A DNA stretch of 64,000 nucleotides from Talpa occidentalis. Taxonomy: Eukaryota > Chordata > Mammalia > Eulipotyphla > Talpidae. The stretch is from contig NW_023601212.1 in the NCBI RefSeq assembly GCF_014898055.3, forward strand, positions 50,580,329 to 50,644,328, given 5' to 3'. The position numbers and the translations under genes are program-made. Within the stretch, counting starts at the first letter, position 1, and every line of letters starts with the position of its first letter. Below are positions 45,830 through 57,640 of this stretch, in pieces. The notes under the pieces were generated by a model. It ran no database searches. It saw only the letters and a program-made list of their open reading frames with translations, and had not been told where the DNA came from.

Positions 45830-46386
45830 GCCACCCTGGTGGCGCAGAGGGTTGAGCGCTGCGCTGTGAAGCTGTCCACAGCCTCTGCAGCGCGGTTCTA
45901 TCCGGGGCAGGCCAGGGAGAAACCCACATGGCGTGGCAGACCTCTCCTGCCTCTCCAGCTGCTCCCCTCAGCAGTGTCTTTGGTCTGTCTGCCTGTTCTG
46001 TTCCGCACTCTGGCTCTGGTGAATTCTCTCACCCTCCCGTGCCTCTGACTGTACCCCAGTTCTTTTTTTTTTTTAAAGATTTATTTATTTATTTATACAA
46101 GCACTGGGTACAGTCAGAAGCATGGGAGGGTGAGAGAATTCATCAGAGCCAGAGCGGGGAGCAGAGCAGGCAGAAGGACCGAAGTACACTGCTGAGGGGA
46201 GCAGCAGGCGGCAGGAGAGGTCTGCGCGCCATGTGGGACCCTCCTCCGGCGGCCAGGGGCAGCCGGGGATCGAACCAGCGCTGCAGAGGCTACGGGCAGC
46301 TTTGCAACCCAGCGCTCAACCGCTGCGCCACTGGGGAGGCCCTGTACCCCAGTTCTTGTATAAATAAATCAATCTTTAAAAAATGG
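45830..46386 (+). mobile_element. Middle SINE of a three-level nest
   Basis: Inserted after GGGGCATCCCTGG, which is duplicated on both sides. Body 45,830-46,064, tail 46,343-46,386 (TTGTATAAATAAATC, then TTTAAAAAAT). Confidence 0.88.
46065..46342 (-). mobile_element. Innermost young-type SINE, antisense
   Basis: 15-bp TSD TGTACCCCAGTTCTT at 46,050-46,064 and 46,343-46,357, inside the 3' body of the middle SINE. Confidence 0.94.
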
Positions 46387-46899
46387 GGGGCATCCCTGGT
46401 GACACAGGGGTTAAGCTGCAGCGTTGTGAAGCTATCCATAGCCACTGCAGCATGAGTTTGAAACCTGGCCAGGAAGCTGATCCACATGGCATACCAGACC
46501 TTTCCTGCTTCGCCTGCTACTCCATTCAGTGTATTTCAGTCAATCCACCTGTTCTGTTTCCCACTCTGCCTCTGGTGAATCCTCTTAGCCCCTGCACCTC
46601 CTTCCTGTACTCCAATTCTTATATGCATAAATAAATGAATTTAAAAAACTAGCAAAAAGAATGCACTCTGCTTATGTCAAATCACTATCAATAAATTATG
46701 GACTTAATATTGATTTCACATGCTATTGAAACAAAGTAGAAGAAAATGGAAAGTCCATTCTATTTATACTACAATTAACTCTTTTAATAAGTACAGAGAG
46801 TTTATTTTTGAAAGTATCACTTTCTGGAAGCCATTAGAGAGCTAGTGCTATGCTGTAAAACTTCGTGGAGATTTTTCATAGTATCTAGAAGCTAATGGG

Positions 46900-47130
46900 T
46901 GGGGTGAAGGTGGCCAGTATTAGTACTGTCCACCAAGGTCCCCACTTTTACTTCTGAACTGTGAAGGACTCAATCTCCTTGCAGATGTGTCAGGCTATGC
47001 AATTAATTTTGGCCAGTAAAGTGTGATCATTGATCTGTTTCCTTTCTAAGCTAAGACTGAAAAGTTCATGGGGATTCTTCAGTAACTTTCTTCCTCTGCC
47101 ACAGAGAATGAGTTGCTATAAGGCCTGGAG
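46900..47130. repeat. Possible old LTR fragment
   Basis: TTTTGGCCAGTAAAGTGTGATC followed by CTTCCTCTGCCAC resembles old MaLR/ERVL-type LTR sequence. Tentative. Confidence 0.3.
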
Positions 47131-47839
47131 GTTTTGGGTATATTTGTTAGTTAATAACATACTGTTTCCTCATAGAGTCCAGAAAGGCTCATAGTACTCT
47201 TGGTGTCAAGTTTTTGAGTAAGAGATAAAAGAGATAAAATGGGTTTCATTAATTTGTCAGTAGTGTCTTTCATATTAAAGATGTTAGCCTCAGGTCTAGT
47301 TTTTTAATCACATTTAATCCAGATATCCCACAAGTTTTCCATTTTCCATTAATTCTCCTGTGAATCTTTTTTAAGTACTATAACTTTCATCCATAAATTT
47401 ACTGTGCTTGCTACAAATGATCACTTTTCTCAACTTCAATTGAATTGTTTAATCTAATAATACATCATTATTTTCCTAAGCATTTTAACTGGAGCAAGAG
47501 GTTCTGAATTACGAACACCTTGTCTTTCTTTAATTGAACTATATAGAGAGCTGTCTTGAAGAAGGGAGACATCCCCACAACTGCACTATCTCTACAAGGG
47601 AGAAGGAGATGCATTCCTGATGATTTTATTTTTTTTTTCAACATTGGAGAGTTTAACCTTGAAGGACTTGTAGAGTTTGAGAATTATTATTCCTTATTCA
47701 AACTATAGATAGTAGGTAAAAATTTTCAAGTCACTGAAAAAGAAGAATGCTTTGTTCTTGTTTACTTTAATGGATTATTAAGTAGGAATACATAATGCAT
47801 ATAAAGCCTGTCCTTTCTTTTCACTTATCCAGAGCTATC

Positions 47840-47945
47840 CATCACAGTCCTATTTAAATCCGAGTCCCTAGGAAATCATCCTTGAACACACCAGCTGGAA
47901 TTGATCCTTTTCTTTCCAAATTCCTATGTAAATTCATATAATTTA
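47840..47945 (+). mobile_element. L2 fragment
   Basis: CTAGGAAATCATCCTTGAACAC and CCTATGTAAATTCATATAATT resemble the L2 3' coding to UTR junction. Confidence 0.45.
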
Positions 47946-47964
47946 TTTGGCGTTGCAGGCAGAG

Positions 47965-48140
47965 CGCATCAGAGTTCAAAGTTGGAAAGAAACTAGAAAC
48001 CATAGAATACAATCCTCTCGTTTTGCAAATGAGGAAAATAAAGTCCAGAGGAGTTACATAAACTCCTTGGAAGCTATAAATCTAATGTGCCCAATTCCCA
48101 AGGTAGTCCATTCCTTTATGCCACCACGACCTTTACATGC
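47965..48140. repeat. Ancient mammalian repeat
   Basis: AATCCTCTCGTTTTGCAAATG.AGGAAAATAAAGTCCAGAGG is a decayed form of the common TTTTACAGATGAGGAAACTGAGGC repeat. Confidence 0.5.
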
Positions 48141-48750
48141 AGTGTCTGGTATTGTTGGTATCTACTCAAGAGAAGGTGCATCTCACCAATAGTATGACTT
48201 GAAGTCAGGGAACTCTGTTACCGCTACAGTTTACAGTTTAAACACATTTTATCTAAGTTTTTGTAGACTCTAATGATTACATTTATTTAACCTATTACTT
48301 TAATCCATAACCTTGTTATCATTCCACCTTCGGAAGATAGCAACTTGAAGGGGCGAAGGAAGTAGGAGTAAAACTGCAGCAAGGTAAGTAAATAATCGAC
48401 TCCGTGAGAACAATCAGAATGCTTAGAGATGCCCAACAATCACTTCTAGAACTGAAGGTCACTGCCCTTGGAATGATCAGATCTGCAGGTCCACTCAGCA
48501 AGGAGAAGCGCGCTGTCTGAACGGGGGTGCCCGAAGTTCAGGCGAAGTTCTGGAGGTGAAAGCCTAAAGAGGATTTCCGCTGGGTGGGATGCGTGTAAGA
48601 TCAGGAGGAAGTCGCGGGAGAGCCGAAGTCGGAGCCCACACCCGGGCCACCTCCGGCGAGGCGCGGGGAGCGCGCCGGGGCAGGCGCGGCAGCCGGAGCG
48701 GTGCGAGCGCCAGAAGGCAGCCGCGCGGTCGCCATCCGGGCGTCGCCGGG

Positions 48751-48826
48751 GGCCGCGTCGGCCGGCGGAGGGCGCCGGGGGCGGGGCCGGGCCGCGTCGG
48801 CCGGCGGAGGGCGCGGGGGCGGGGCC
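48751..48826. repeat. Tandem duplication carrying GC boxes
   Basis: Two units of 38 and 37 bp (48,751-48,788 and 48,790-48,826). Each runs GGCCGCGTCGGCCGGCGGAG to GGGGGCGGGGCC, so each contributes one Sp1-type site. A third GC box follows at 48,831. Confidence 0.92.
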
Positions 48827-48939
48827 GCAGGGGGCGGGGCCAGCTCGGGCCTCCCGGCTGCACGCGGCGCCCCCTCCCCTCGCGCGGGGCCCTGGCGCGG
48901 CGCACGTCCGCGGCCCGCGCCTCCGCCCCCAGCTCGCTC

Positions 48940-49146
48940 GCTCCTTCCCGCCCTCCCCGCGGCGCCGGCCGAGCCGGCTTCCCCTCGGTCTCTCATGAAT
49001 ATTGAGCGGCCCCTGTTGTATTTCCCGAGCTCCATTGCGGAAGCCCAGGCTCGCCATATTGTGCGGCGGCGCCGGCGGCCGCGGCGGCTGGTATCCGAGT
49101 CTAGCTCTGGCCGCGGCCAGCGGAGCCCGAGCGGGGCCCGGAGCCG
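48940..49146 (+). other. First exon, probably 5' UTR, of an unidentified gene
   Basis: Ends at GAGCCG|GTAAGTGGG, a near-ideal splice donor (GT at 49,147-49,148). It contains CTCATGAATATTGAGC at about 48,993 and CGCCATATTGTGCGGCGGC at about 49,052, the latter a likely YY1-type GCCATnTT site. The start is not defined; transcription could begin anywhere in about 48,850-49,000. An ATG at 48,996 opens a frame of about 50 codons up to the donor, but its context is poor (C at -3). I therefore favour an untranslated exon with an upstream ATG. The motifs look conserved, but I cannot name the gene. Confidence 0.65.
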
Positions 49147-49759
49147 GTAAGTGGGCGCGGGGAGGGCAGGACGCGCGGGGCGGCCGGGACCGGTGCCCGC
49201 TGGGCCGGGCGCGGGCGGTGACGCGACCCCGGGCCGGGGGTGTGTGTGTGTCCGCGGGGGCGTGAAGGGAGATGGCGCCGACGCCCCCGGCCGCCGTGGG
49301 CTGAGACTCGGGGGAGGCGGCTTCTCATTGTTCCGCTTCCTTCGAGGGTCTTGGCTGGGGGTGCCGAGTCGGGTCTGTCGGGGACCCGTGGGGGAAGCTC
49401 GGGGTTCCTCCTCCGCCGCGACCACCTCGCTGCCCTTCGGCGCGGAGGCCGGGGCTGCGGCGCAGGGAGGGGGCCCGGCCTTGGTCGACCCCTCGCGGGT
49501 GGACGCGCTGAATGCGGGGTTTCTCTCCGGGTTCCCCTCCCGGCCGGGGAGGGGGGGTGTCTGCGGCGTGGGGGTGGGGTCGGGCGCTTTGTGCTGAGTC
49601 CCCTCTTGCCCCGGCTGCGGGGTCGGGGTTCCGTGTGGGGTGCGGGAGACCCCCTCTGCTGAAACATTTCTGGAGTGCCCCGGCCCGCTCGGGAGTATCT
49701 GTTGCTGCTTTCCAAAACCGCGAGGTGGCCCGGGAGGGGCTTGGGGGTTCTAGGGGGAG

Positions 49760-52700
49760 GGGGTGTCTTGGTTTGTTTCTGTAGGAAGCTTCGCGTTTTG
49801 AACCCAGGGGTCCACGCTGAGACCTTTGGTACCCGGTGTCTCCAGGGAGCCCTAGTCTTGGTTGTCAGGATCCTTCACCTCCTTCCTGTTCCCAGAGATG
49901 CTGTTAGTAAAAATTGATCTCTCCCTCTTTGAGGTTCATTCCTATTATTTGCCGGTTAAGACCAGTTGCAGGTTTATCTCTTTGAAGCCTTTCGGGATAT
50001 CTCCTGCCTGGCTGTCAGAAGTTTGGAGAATGTGTGCTTTTGCGTTGTAAAACGGTTTGACAATGTCACAGTTCCCTTAAGGTGTGTAAAGAAATTTAGT
50101 TGCTGTGAAAGGATAGGTTTGCTATCCTTATAATGTATTTTATTTCTTTTAAAAATTAAATTCAGACATGGTTTCAGTGTTTCAAACTAAGAATTATGTT
50201 TAAAGTAGTGTGTGCTTGATTTGCATTACATAATCTCCTTTTGGTAGTTGCAAGGTGATCAGCTGGAATAGGAATACTTAGTGGATTGGCAGGTAATCTT
50301 TCTCTTTCTGTGTTACGGTATGGCTGTTGAATATTTTAATAACTTAGATTGGTGTTAGGTCTTGGTTCTTAGAGTGACTCTTTGATCCTATGATTTATAA
50401 AGAATTTATAGGAAAGTAATACAATTGTTGGTTCTTTCCTTTCCCCCCTGAAATTTCTACTTGTCATAGTCAACAGGTATCTTTTAAAATCTTGACTGTG
50501 CATTTAATATTTTTAGTAAAATAATGGGTATTTATGTAAGACTCCATTTTCCAGGGATAGCATTGCAAATATGGCTCCTCATTTTTCGTAAAGATTTGTG
50601 TTATTTCCTTCAGATACTCTTGTGCAATCCACATTTGAGGTTAATTATGGAAGGTGTGAAAGTGGAATGGAGAATTTTATGAAGGAAAACTGCCTGAGTA
50701 GACTAGTCCATTTGAGTATTTGAAAAATGTGCTGATGGTTCTCATGTGCTGCTTAGTAAAATTTCAAATTAGAACCACTAACATAATGTAGACAGGGCAG
50801 GCATTCAAAATACTGAGAAGCTGGAATTTATCTTTGCTTGTGTGGAGGACACAAACAGCTAGATCCCAGGTTTGTGTGGATAGAAATGTAGAGCAGGTCA
50901 GCAAATGTCTTTGGATTTTCATTTGTCTTACTGACCCTCAGTGTGTGTGTCAGGTCTATATTTTTAATATGATTTGTGTTTATAATATGCAGTCTTTGAT
51001 GTAAATGTGATATATGTCTAATGAATAATATATAGCCAGATTTTTCAGTGACAGTTTCATTTCTGTGCATTAGCAAAGAAGTGTAATTTCTTATAGAAAG
51101 AGAAGTGAGTTAACATTAAAATGTACTTTATTGAAATTATGGCAGCATTTCTAGTATGACTTAAAGCACCTTATAATTTTGTAAGAACTCATTAAACCTG
51201 GAGAAACAAAACAGTTCACAGTTTTTGGAAAAGGAAAAAAATATTGAAAGGTTATTTTTTGCACACATACAGATATATACTTAATTTTTGATTAGTGTTT
51301 ATTATGTGTGTTGTGGAAGATAGACACTGTCATCAGATACCAGTTATATTAATTTTCTGATTTTTTCCCCCCCATTTCTCTGAAATCTAATTTACAATAA
51401 TTTACTGAAGATTACATTATTGAATGTTTACTTATATTTAACAGTGGGTCCCCTTATAATCTGGGGTACAAAAATACATCAACCCTATGCATTCACTGTC
51501 TGTGTCCCTTTTACAACCTATTGTGTGAGAGGGGTCCTCTGTTTCTCTTGTAAGGAATCCAGTTTGGTTGATTTTTACATGGATATACTGATAGGGGTAT
51601 TGTGGCTCTTGACCCGTAAGTAAATGTCCCATAGGCTGGAGTGAGGTGATGAGCCCTGACTTCCGAGATGGTAAGTGGTTAGGTGGCCCACTGTCCAGTT
51701 TTGTGCTGTGTGGGGGAACTCTAGTGGAACTAACCACAGACTTTAAAGTTTAGAATTCCTTTCACAAGTCTTTGTCTTAAAGTGGTTAGGCAGGTATGTC
51801 TGTCTGGACCTAGTGATAGGTCCTGGTTGGGTGCTTGGCAGCTATATACATTACAAAACCTTCCCAGAAAGATTCCTGTTGCCTGAATTTGCCTTCTCCC
51901 ATTTCATTTAGAGAGTAGATTAATAATGTTTGCTGCTTCTATATACCTGCCATTTTGTTAAAAATTAAAAAAAAGTTCATTAAATGCAGTAATGAAAAAT
52001 TGTTGAAATTAACCTCAGATTAAATTGTCCATTAAGGTCATCTTATTAATGTAGTAAAAGACCATATGAAAAATATCAAAACCTTTTGGTCATTTGTTTT
52101 CAATGGTTGTGTTAGTAGGGGCTCTTCTAAAAGGGGAATTTCTGTTTGTTTCTGTGCAATAGGGTAAAGTTGTATTTTATGAAGAAGTTAGATTCTGAAG
52201 TCAGTGTGTAAAATGAAAATCACATGTAGTAAGAAATTATGTTTGAAAATCCCTCAGGAAGGGAGAACAACATACCAGTAAGTTCAGCTCAGCTTTAGTT
52301 TTGGAACAGATAGCTGTTTCCTTTGTTGAACTCTAGATGTAATAGTTACTTACCTTACATTTAGGGGCTCTGTTGAGCAATAGCAAAAAAAAAAGTGTCT
52401 TTAAATAAACCAATCATATTCGGTATGGCATCATGCTCAAAGTGGAAACTGAGACCACTGAGGAATAGCAGATCAGCTCTTAGTCTCAGAGTTTCTCTAG
52501 TATATGTGCTCTAGTGCAAGAAGGTACATGTGTGTGCTTGGAGTAGCTTACACTGTTTAAATATTTTGCATTTCCTCTTTTTATTTTCCTTCCAAGTTGG
52601 ATACTTAAAATCACAAAAGTTTAATGACTTATGCTGCATCGTAACAGACACAAAATTTACAGGGTTTTGAGTTATCCTTAATAAAAATATTTTTTTATTT

Positions 52701-52780
52701 ATCAGAATAGCACTTGCTTTAGTTTCCCCCTAGTGAAAGCAGCACGCTGTTTCAGAGAAGGGCAGTTATAATCACTATGT
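49760..52780. other. Intronic sequence, no named repeat seen
   Basis: Unique-looking AT-rich sequence with only short homopolymers. There is no open frame of protein-like quality. Confidence 0.4.
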
Positions 52781-52784
52781 TTAA

Positions 52785-53215
52785 CGGTATTTTAGTGTCC
52801 AGTAGTGGAAACAGAAACTTCAGCTGGTATTTTAAGAGGGTATTTAATATAGGGAGCTGGTTAAATGGGTGGGTGTAGAAGTAAAAAGAGAACATTATAG
52901 TAGTCAACCTTTTAAGAGCTCAGAGAAGAGGTTCCATGAACCTGTTTCTGGACCTGGTCAGCAATGCTCAGCTACTGCTACCTCTGAAGTCCTGGAGTGG
53001 GGGGTCGAAGTTCTAGGAGTATGAAAGAAGCTCTAACCTGGAACTAATTGTGCTGCCAGGGTCAGCGACTATAGTAGCTGCCAGGAACTGGAAGAAAATT
53101 ACCTATCCTCTCTCCTCACTTTCCAGTCATTAGTGCCATTCACAAAACCTAACAGTGAGCTAGCTGGCAGAAGAGTTGGTGACAAATAGTTTTATATAAA
53201 GCAGAGTCTAGAGTG
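52785..53215. repeat. Possible ancient repeat
   Basis: GAAGTCCTGGAGTGGGGGGTCG, TTTCCAGTCATTAGTGCC and TAGCTGGCAGAAGAGTTGGTG resemble an old mammalian repeat with CCAACC..GAAGCCAGA features. Not assigned. Confidence 0.3.
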
Positions 53216-53309
53216 ATGGTTTTGGAGTTGAAAGACAATGAATGACTTGGACCTATACTATATAGGTTAAAGTACAATAATTTAAATAGGGATCCCGTTC
53301 TTCCTTTGC

Positions 53310-53480
53310 CTGTTCAAAAAACATTTATTGATTGTCTTCTGTGTGCCTGACTCTATGCTAGAAATTAGGACTAGAAAAATGAATTGAACAAGGCTTCAGG
53401 AATTTACAATGTGAGACTGACAAACTACCACACAGTGTGTTAAATGCAATAACAGGTGAATGATATGCTTTGGGAATCTA
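53310..53480 (+). repeat. Ancient mammalian repeat
   Basis: AAAACATTTATTGATTGTCTTCTGTGTGCC..GACTCTATGCTAG is the 'TTATTGAGCACCTACTATGTGCC' type repeat. An L2-like end follows near 53,690-53,770 (CCTAGTACTGTGCACG). Confidence 0.5.
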
Positions 53481-54599
53481 AAGGACATGGCAAACTCCTT
53501 GCCTGTTCTCTACTTAGCTAAACTTAATGGCTGCTGATTTTCTTTTGTATCTTGAGCAATTTCCAACTTGATTTTCTCTGACTGATGTGTTCAGCCCAAG
53601 TTTAAGAAAACTATTTCTCTGAGATTCCTCAATTTTGTCATGTAATTCTATTAATTAAAGCTTTCTGTGTACTTTACTTATCTAGATTAGAAAGACCATC
53701 AATTTCTCTGCACTTTCTATCCTAGCCTAGTACTGTGCACGTATGAGATGTTTAAGAAATACTTATTTTTACAGGAGATAATGGGAATTAAAATACTATT
53801 CCCCTTTGCAAACTTGTTTCCTCCTCGCAAGTTTATTAGAAAATAGCATGGTGAGCTTGTTATTTGATGTTAGGGATGTGAGTATTGAAAATAAGAATAA
53901 TCAGTTAATTTGTAATTGTTAATAACACTTGTTGATCTGGAATCTGAGTTGGAAGTCAAACTTAGACTTCTGATGTACTATATTTCAAAGCCATTAAATG
54001 GGGATTCCTTTTGATGCCTAAATAAAATCTTCTGCTTATTTTTTAGTCTATGTTCCCAACTTTAAGTTATTTCTTTGGGGAAAGACAAGATAGAAGGTTC
54101 TATGAAAACATCATGCAGTTCTTTTTAGTTGTCTGTTCTGTCTTCTTTTTTTCCTCCTCCCTGTGTTGATTACCAGTAGCTCTATTAGCCATTGTAGAAT
54201 GTGCAAATCTTTAGTAATTAATTTAGAATTGTTCTCCTTGTTTTCCACACAATATATACACTGTGTTGATTTAATTTAAAACCAACTGATTCTTTCGTTT
54301 TAAAAAGATGTGTGCCTCCATGTCAGTAATTTCATTAAACCTTCACTGTTTACACTATCTACTATATAGAGTCTAATTCAACTCTGGACCTGATGCCTTG
54401 GAATCTAGCCATATGTTTTATAGAAGGCTTTACTGTATTACAGGAGTAGTACTTTGTGTAATAGAAGCAACTTTAGAATCGAAGAGAAGAGGCTTTTTTT
54501 TTTAGGTCTGGTTCTACTACTAAAAATTCTCAGGCTGTTTTTTTATGTATTAAAAAAATACCACCCTTGCTTAATGTACAGGCTATTTGTAAAGATGTA

Positions 54600-54670
54600 A
54601 TAATATATATTTATAAAATATTTTTATATTTTATATATATATTATTTTATATTTTATATTTTATAAAGTA
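54600..54670. repeat. AT-rich low-complexity tract
   Basis: Repeated TATATTTTATA-type units. Confidence 0.85.
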
Positions 54671-54798
54671 AATCGTATTATATGGGGTATATATGAAGGA
54701 GAGAAAAAAAAAATAGATCTATGGCATGGATCCTGGGGATAGTTTTGTGTTTTTCACTTTTTTTTTTTTTGTTTGTTTGTTTGTTTTGAGTTCCATAT

Positions 54799-55051
54799 AT
54801 ATATTTTTTTAATTCAAGAACAGGGGTACAGATCAGAGGTGCAGGAGGGTGAGAGAATTCACCAGAGAGCTGGGAGCAGAACAGGCAGATGGAACCTAAG
54901 ACACTGCTGAGGGGAGCAGCGGGCAAGGCAGGAGAGGTCTGCCACACCATGTGGGTTTCTCCCTGGCCGGCCAGGAATCGAACCCGTGCTGCAGAGACTG
55001 TGGACAGCTTCACAGTGCAGTGCTCAACCCGCTGCGCCACCGGGGAGGCCC
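54799..55051 (-). mobile_element. SINE, antisense
   Basis: 13-bp TSD TTGAGTTCCATAT at 54,786-54,798 and 55,052-55,064; B box reverse GGAATCGAACCC. Confidence 0.94.
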
Positions 55052-55309
55052 TTGAGTTCCATATTTAAAAGAAAGTTGTTAGGTTGTAAATGGGGAGTGG
55101 GAGAAGTTATGAAAGTCTTGTTACCCTACCTTTCTCAAGTCTGGTTGATAGTGTCCTATTTCCTCCCCCTTAAATAATTGTTTTATGGTTGATACACCTC
55201 ATTAATTTCTTTTCATCAGAGTTACACATCTGCCTTATTTTTTTAGACAATACCCCAAACTTATATACACAAGGAACAAAGAAACATTTTTGCACTTTTA
55301 AATGATAAG

Positions 55310-55400
55310 GGTTGGGACTCCACTGACAACATGGTGGAATAGAGAGGTTGGGATCACCCTCTCCCTTTAAAAAACAGCTATTAAAAAAATATTTGCTCAT
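55310..55400 (+). repeat. Short fragment resembling an L1 5' UTR start
   Basis: CAACATGGTGGAATAGAGAGG and GGGATCACCCTCTCC echo the first bases of mammalian L1 5' UTRs. Only about 80 bp. Confidence 0.35.
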
Positions 55401-55916
55401 AGGAAGATCTAGACCTCTGTTCCATCTATAAAATATAAGGGCCTTAGGGAGTAGGGAAACAGATGCTTTGCTATTTTGACTGGAAATTACCTTTTGTGGT
55501 TTGCATTGTTTGTGTTTTATAATATCAATTACAGAAAATCATTGTGCTTTTAAAAATACACTTAGCAAGATTAGAAATTATATCTGTCTGGTTATTAAGG
55601 AACTTATCCTTTTATCATTGATCTTAAATGTTCTAATTGGCACATTTGTGAAGAAAACATGCCTCATTGAATTAGTGGAAAGATGCTTTTAAAATTTTTA
55701 TGAGGTAACATCCTCTAGGAATGGTTCCTTAATGTGACTGTAAAGTAATGGAAATATGTTGTTAAAGGTTGTCCAGTATTGATAGTTGAGTATTGTTTAA
55801 AGTATTAAGACTACAATTCTTTATTATATTTGATTCTGTTTGTATTTAAAATAGAGGTCTCATTTACCAGTTGAAGTTAACCAGTGATAATTTATCATTG
55901 TAGTCACCTGATATAT

Positions 55917-56200
55917 TTTTTAAAAAAAGATTTATTTATTTATGCATACAAGAACTGGGGTGTATGCCAGAGGTGGAGGAGTGTGAGGATTCATCAGAGA
56001 CAGAATGGGGAGCAGAACAGGCAGATCTACTGAAATATACTGCTGAGGGGAGCAGCAGGCGGTACTGAAGAGGTCTGCTGAGCCTTGTGAGTTAGCTACC
56101 TGGCTGGCCAGGGATTGAACTTGTGCTGTGGTGGCTGCTGCAGTGGCTGCAGTTAGCTTGATAGCACTGTTACTTTAACCCCTTGCCCCCAGGGAGGCCC
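55917..56200 (-). mobile_element. SINE, antisense
   Basis: TSD CACCTGATAT(A)TTTTT at 55,905-55,920 and 56,201-56,215. The reverse head region has lost a few bases (GCCCCCAGGGAGGCCC). Confidence 0.92.
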
Positions 56201-56744
56201 CACCTGATATTTTTTACCCCCAGGGAAGTCTTAATAACTTTTGAAAAGTTAGCTGACAGTTTTGTGCAGTTTAGATAACATGATTGTTAATGCCAGTGTA
56301 ATTTATTCTGAAACCATTTTTTTTTTGTTTGTTTTTTGTTTTGTTTTTAGAGAGAGAATAGGAGAAAAGAAACAAAGTGGTACTCACAGGCTGGTGGAAC
56401 CAGGCCCGGGAGGGCCAAGGAAGCCATTCTGAAACCTTTTGAGTACTCTGTTGGAATAATTGATTTAGGAGCATTGAGACAATATTGGTGTGCCAGTGAG
56501 AGCATAAAGTTTCACAGAGTAAATAAACTGCCATTCATTACTTAAATGTATTTTTTAGTTTTAATTCCATTGTTCAGTATTACTTCTTTCAAAAGTAACT
56601 TAAGAGCTAAGAATAGGGGGAAAATCCATTAATTATTATATTGTCTTTTACCAAATATTACAATTTCCAGTTGCCACTTCATTAATATTTTTTAATTTTG
56701 GAAAATTTAAGAAGTAGGAAAAAAATCATGCTTTCACTATTCAG

Positions 56745-57041
56745 GTTTTTTTTTTTTAAACAATTTTTTTTTTTTAAAGTATTTATTTGTACAAGCACTG
56801 GGTACAGTCGGAAGTGAGGGAGGGTGAGAGAATTCACCAGAGCCAGAGCGGGGAGCAGAACAGGCAGACTGTCGAAATACACTGCTGAGGGGAGCAGCGG
56901 GCGCGGCAGGAGAGGTCTGCGCGCCATGAGGACCCTCAACATGTGGGACCCTCGCCAGTGGCCGGGGATCAAACCGACGTTGCAGAGGCTGTGGGCAGCT
57001 TCACAGCCCAGCATTCAACCACTGTGCCACCAGGGGAGGCC
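56745..57041 (-). mobile_element. SINE, antisense
   Basis: 11-bp TSD TCACTATTCAG at 56,734-56,744 and 57,042-57,052. There is a small internal repeat of ATGTGGGACCCTC/ATGAGGACCCTC near 56,925-56,955. Confidence 0.94.
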
Positions 57042-57640
57042 TCACTATTCAGTTTAATTGCTCTTAAGTTTTGATATATTTCCTTTTGTTTTTTCCTTTA
57101 CTTTTTGATTTTTACTTTGTTTAAAACATAGTTTTAATTGTATTTTATATAGACCTAAATTTGTGTATATTTTAAAATCTAACCTTAGATATAATCATTT
57201 TCTATGCCACAACCAATTTGGTGACTTTTTCTATTGCATATTTCAAGTAGATGTACTATGGTGTACTTACAAACATTTCCTTGTGGTTGGAGCCTAAGAT
57301 TCCCTTTAACTGTCTATTTATGTTGAAATTAAGGAGGTCCAGCACTCACTGTGGCAGCTGATGGAAGCAGTTAGCAAGCAGTATCCATTGTTTTCATAAG
57401 TTTACTTTCTATAAATGAATCTAATTGTCTTTGATTGTTCTTGACCTGAAGAGATCTCTAAAGGTGCACAAATACTCTATTACTGTGGAATTTTGCACTT
57501 TCTTTTATATGGCTCTTCCACTCCCCAGGCCTAATGTGAGTTCCTGATTTTCATTAGCTTGTCAAAGGGGGAAGGGAGTGTGGATTCAGAAAAGTTAAGA
57601 ACTACATACTTGGAGGATTTTGTTCAAAAGTAGAGGTAGG

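Larger units (their letters stand above)
45817..46645 (+). mobile_element. Oldest SINE of a three-level nest
   Basis: Head 45,817-45,829 (GGGGCATCCCTGG), repeated at 46,387-46,399; body 46,400-46,645. Outer TSD AAACTAGCAAAAAG at 45,804-45,817 and 46,646-46,659. Confidence 0.88.
48500..49750 (+). promoter_or_regulatory. CpG-island promoter
   Basis: Sharp change from AT-rich flanks to very GC- and CpG-rich DNA. It has GC boxes (GGGGCGGGGC) at about 48,778-48,788, 48,816-48,826 and 48,831-48,841, further CpG runs, and no TATA box where one would be useful. Such islands mark broadly expressed mammalian promoters. Direction (+) is inferred from the splice donor at 49,147. The minus strand could also be transcribed. 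Confidence 0.88.

Noticed and set aside
45928..46455. 175-codon plus-strand frame
   Set aside because: It runs across the nested SINEs and has no meaning beyond them.
48446..49715. Long open frames on both strands of the CpG island (up to about 274 codons)
   Set aside because: GC-rich DNA has few stop codons. The predicted proteins are Arg/Ala/Gly/Pro low complexity and overlap in several frames, with no domain.
56345..56420. GC-rich patch with a donor-like CCT|GTGAGT on the minus strand
   Set aside because: No acceptor, no sustained reading frame, and it is antisense to the likely host gene. One short splice-like motif is not enough.
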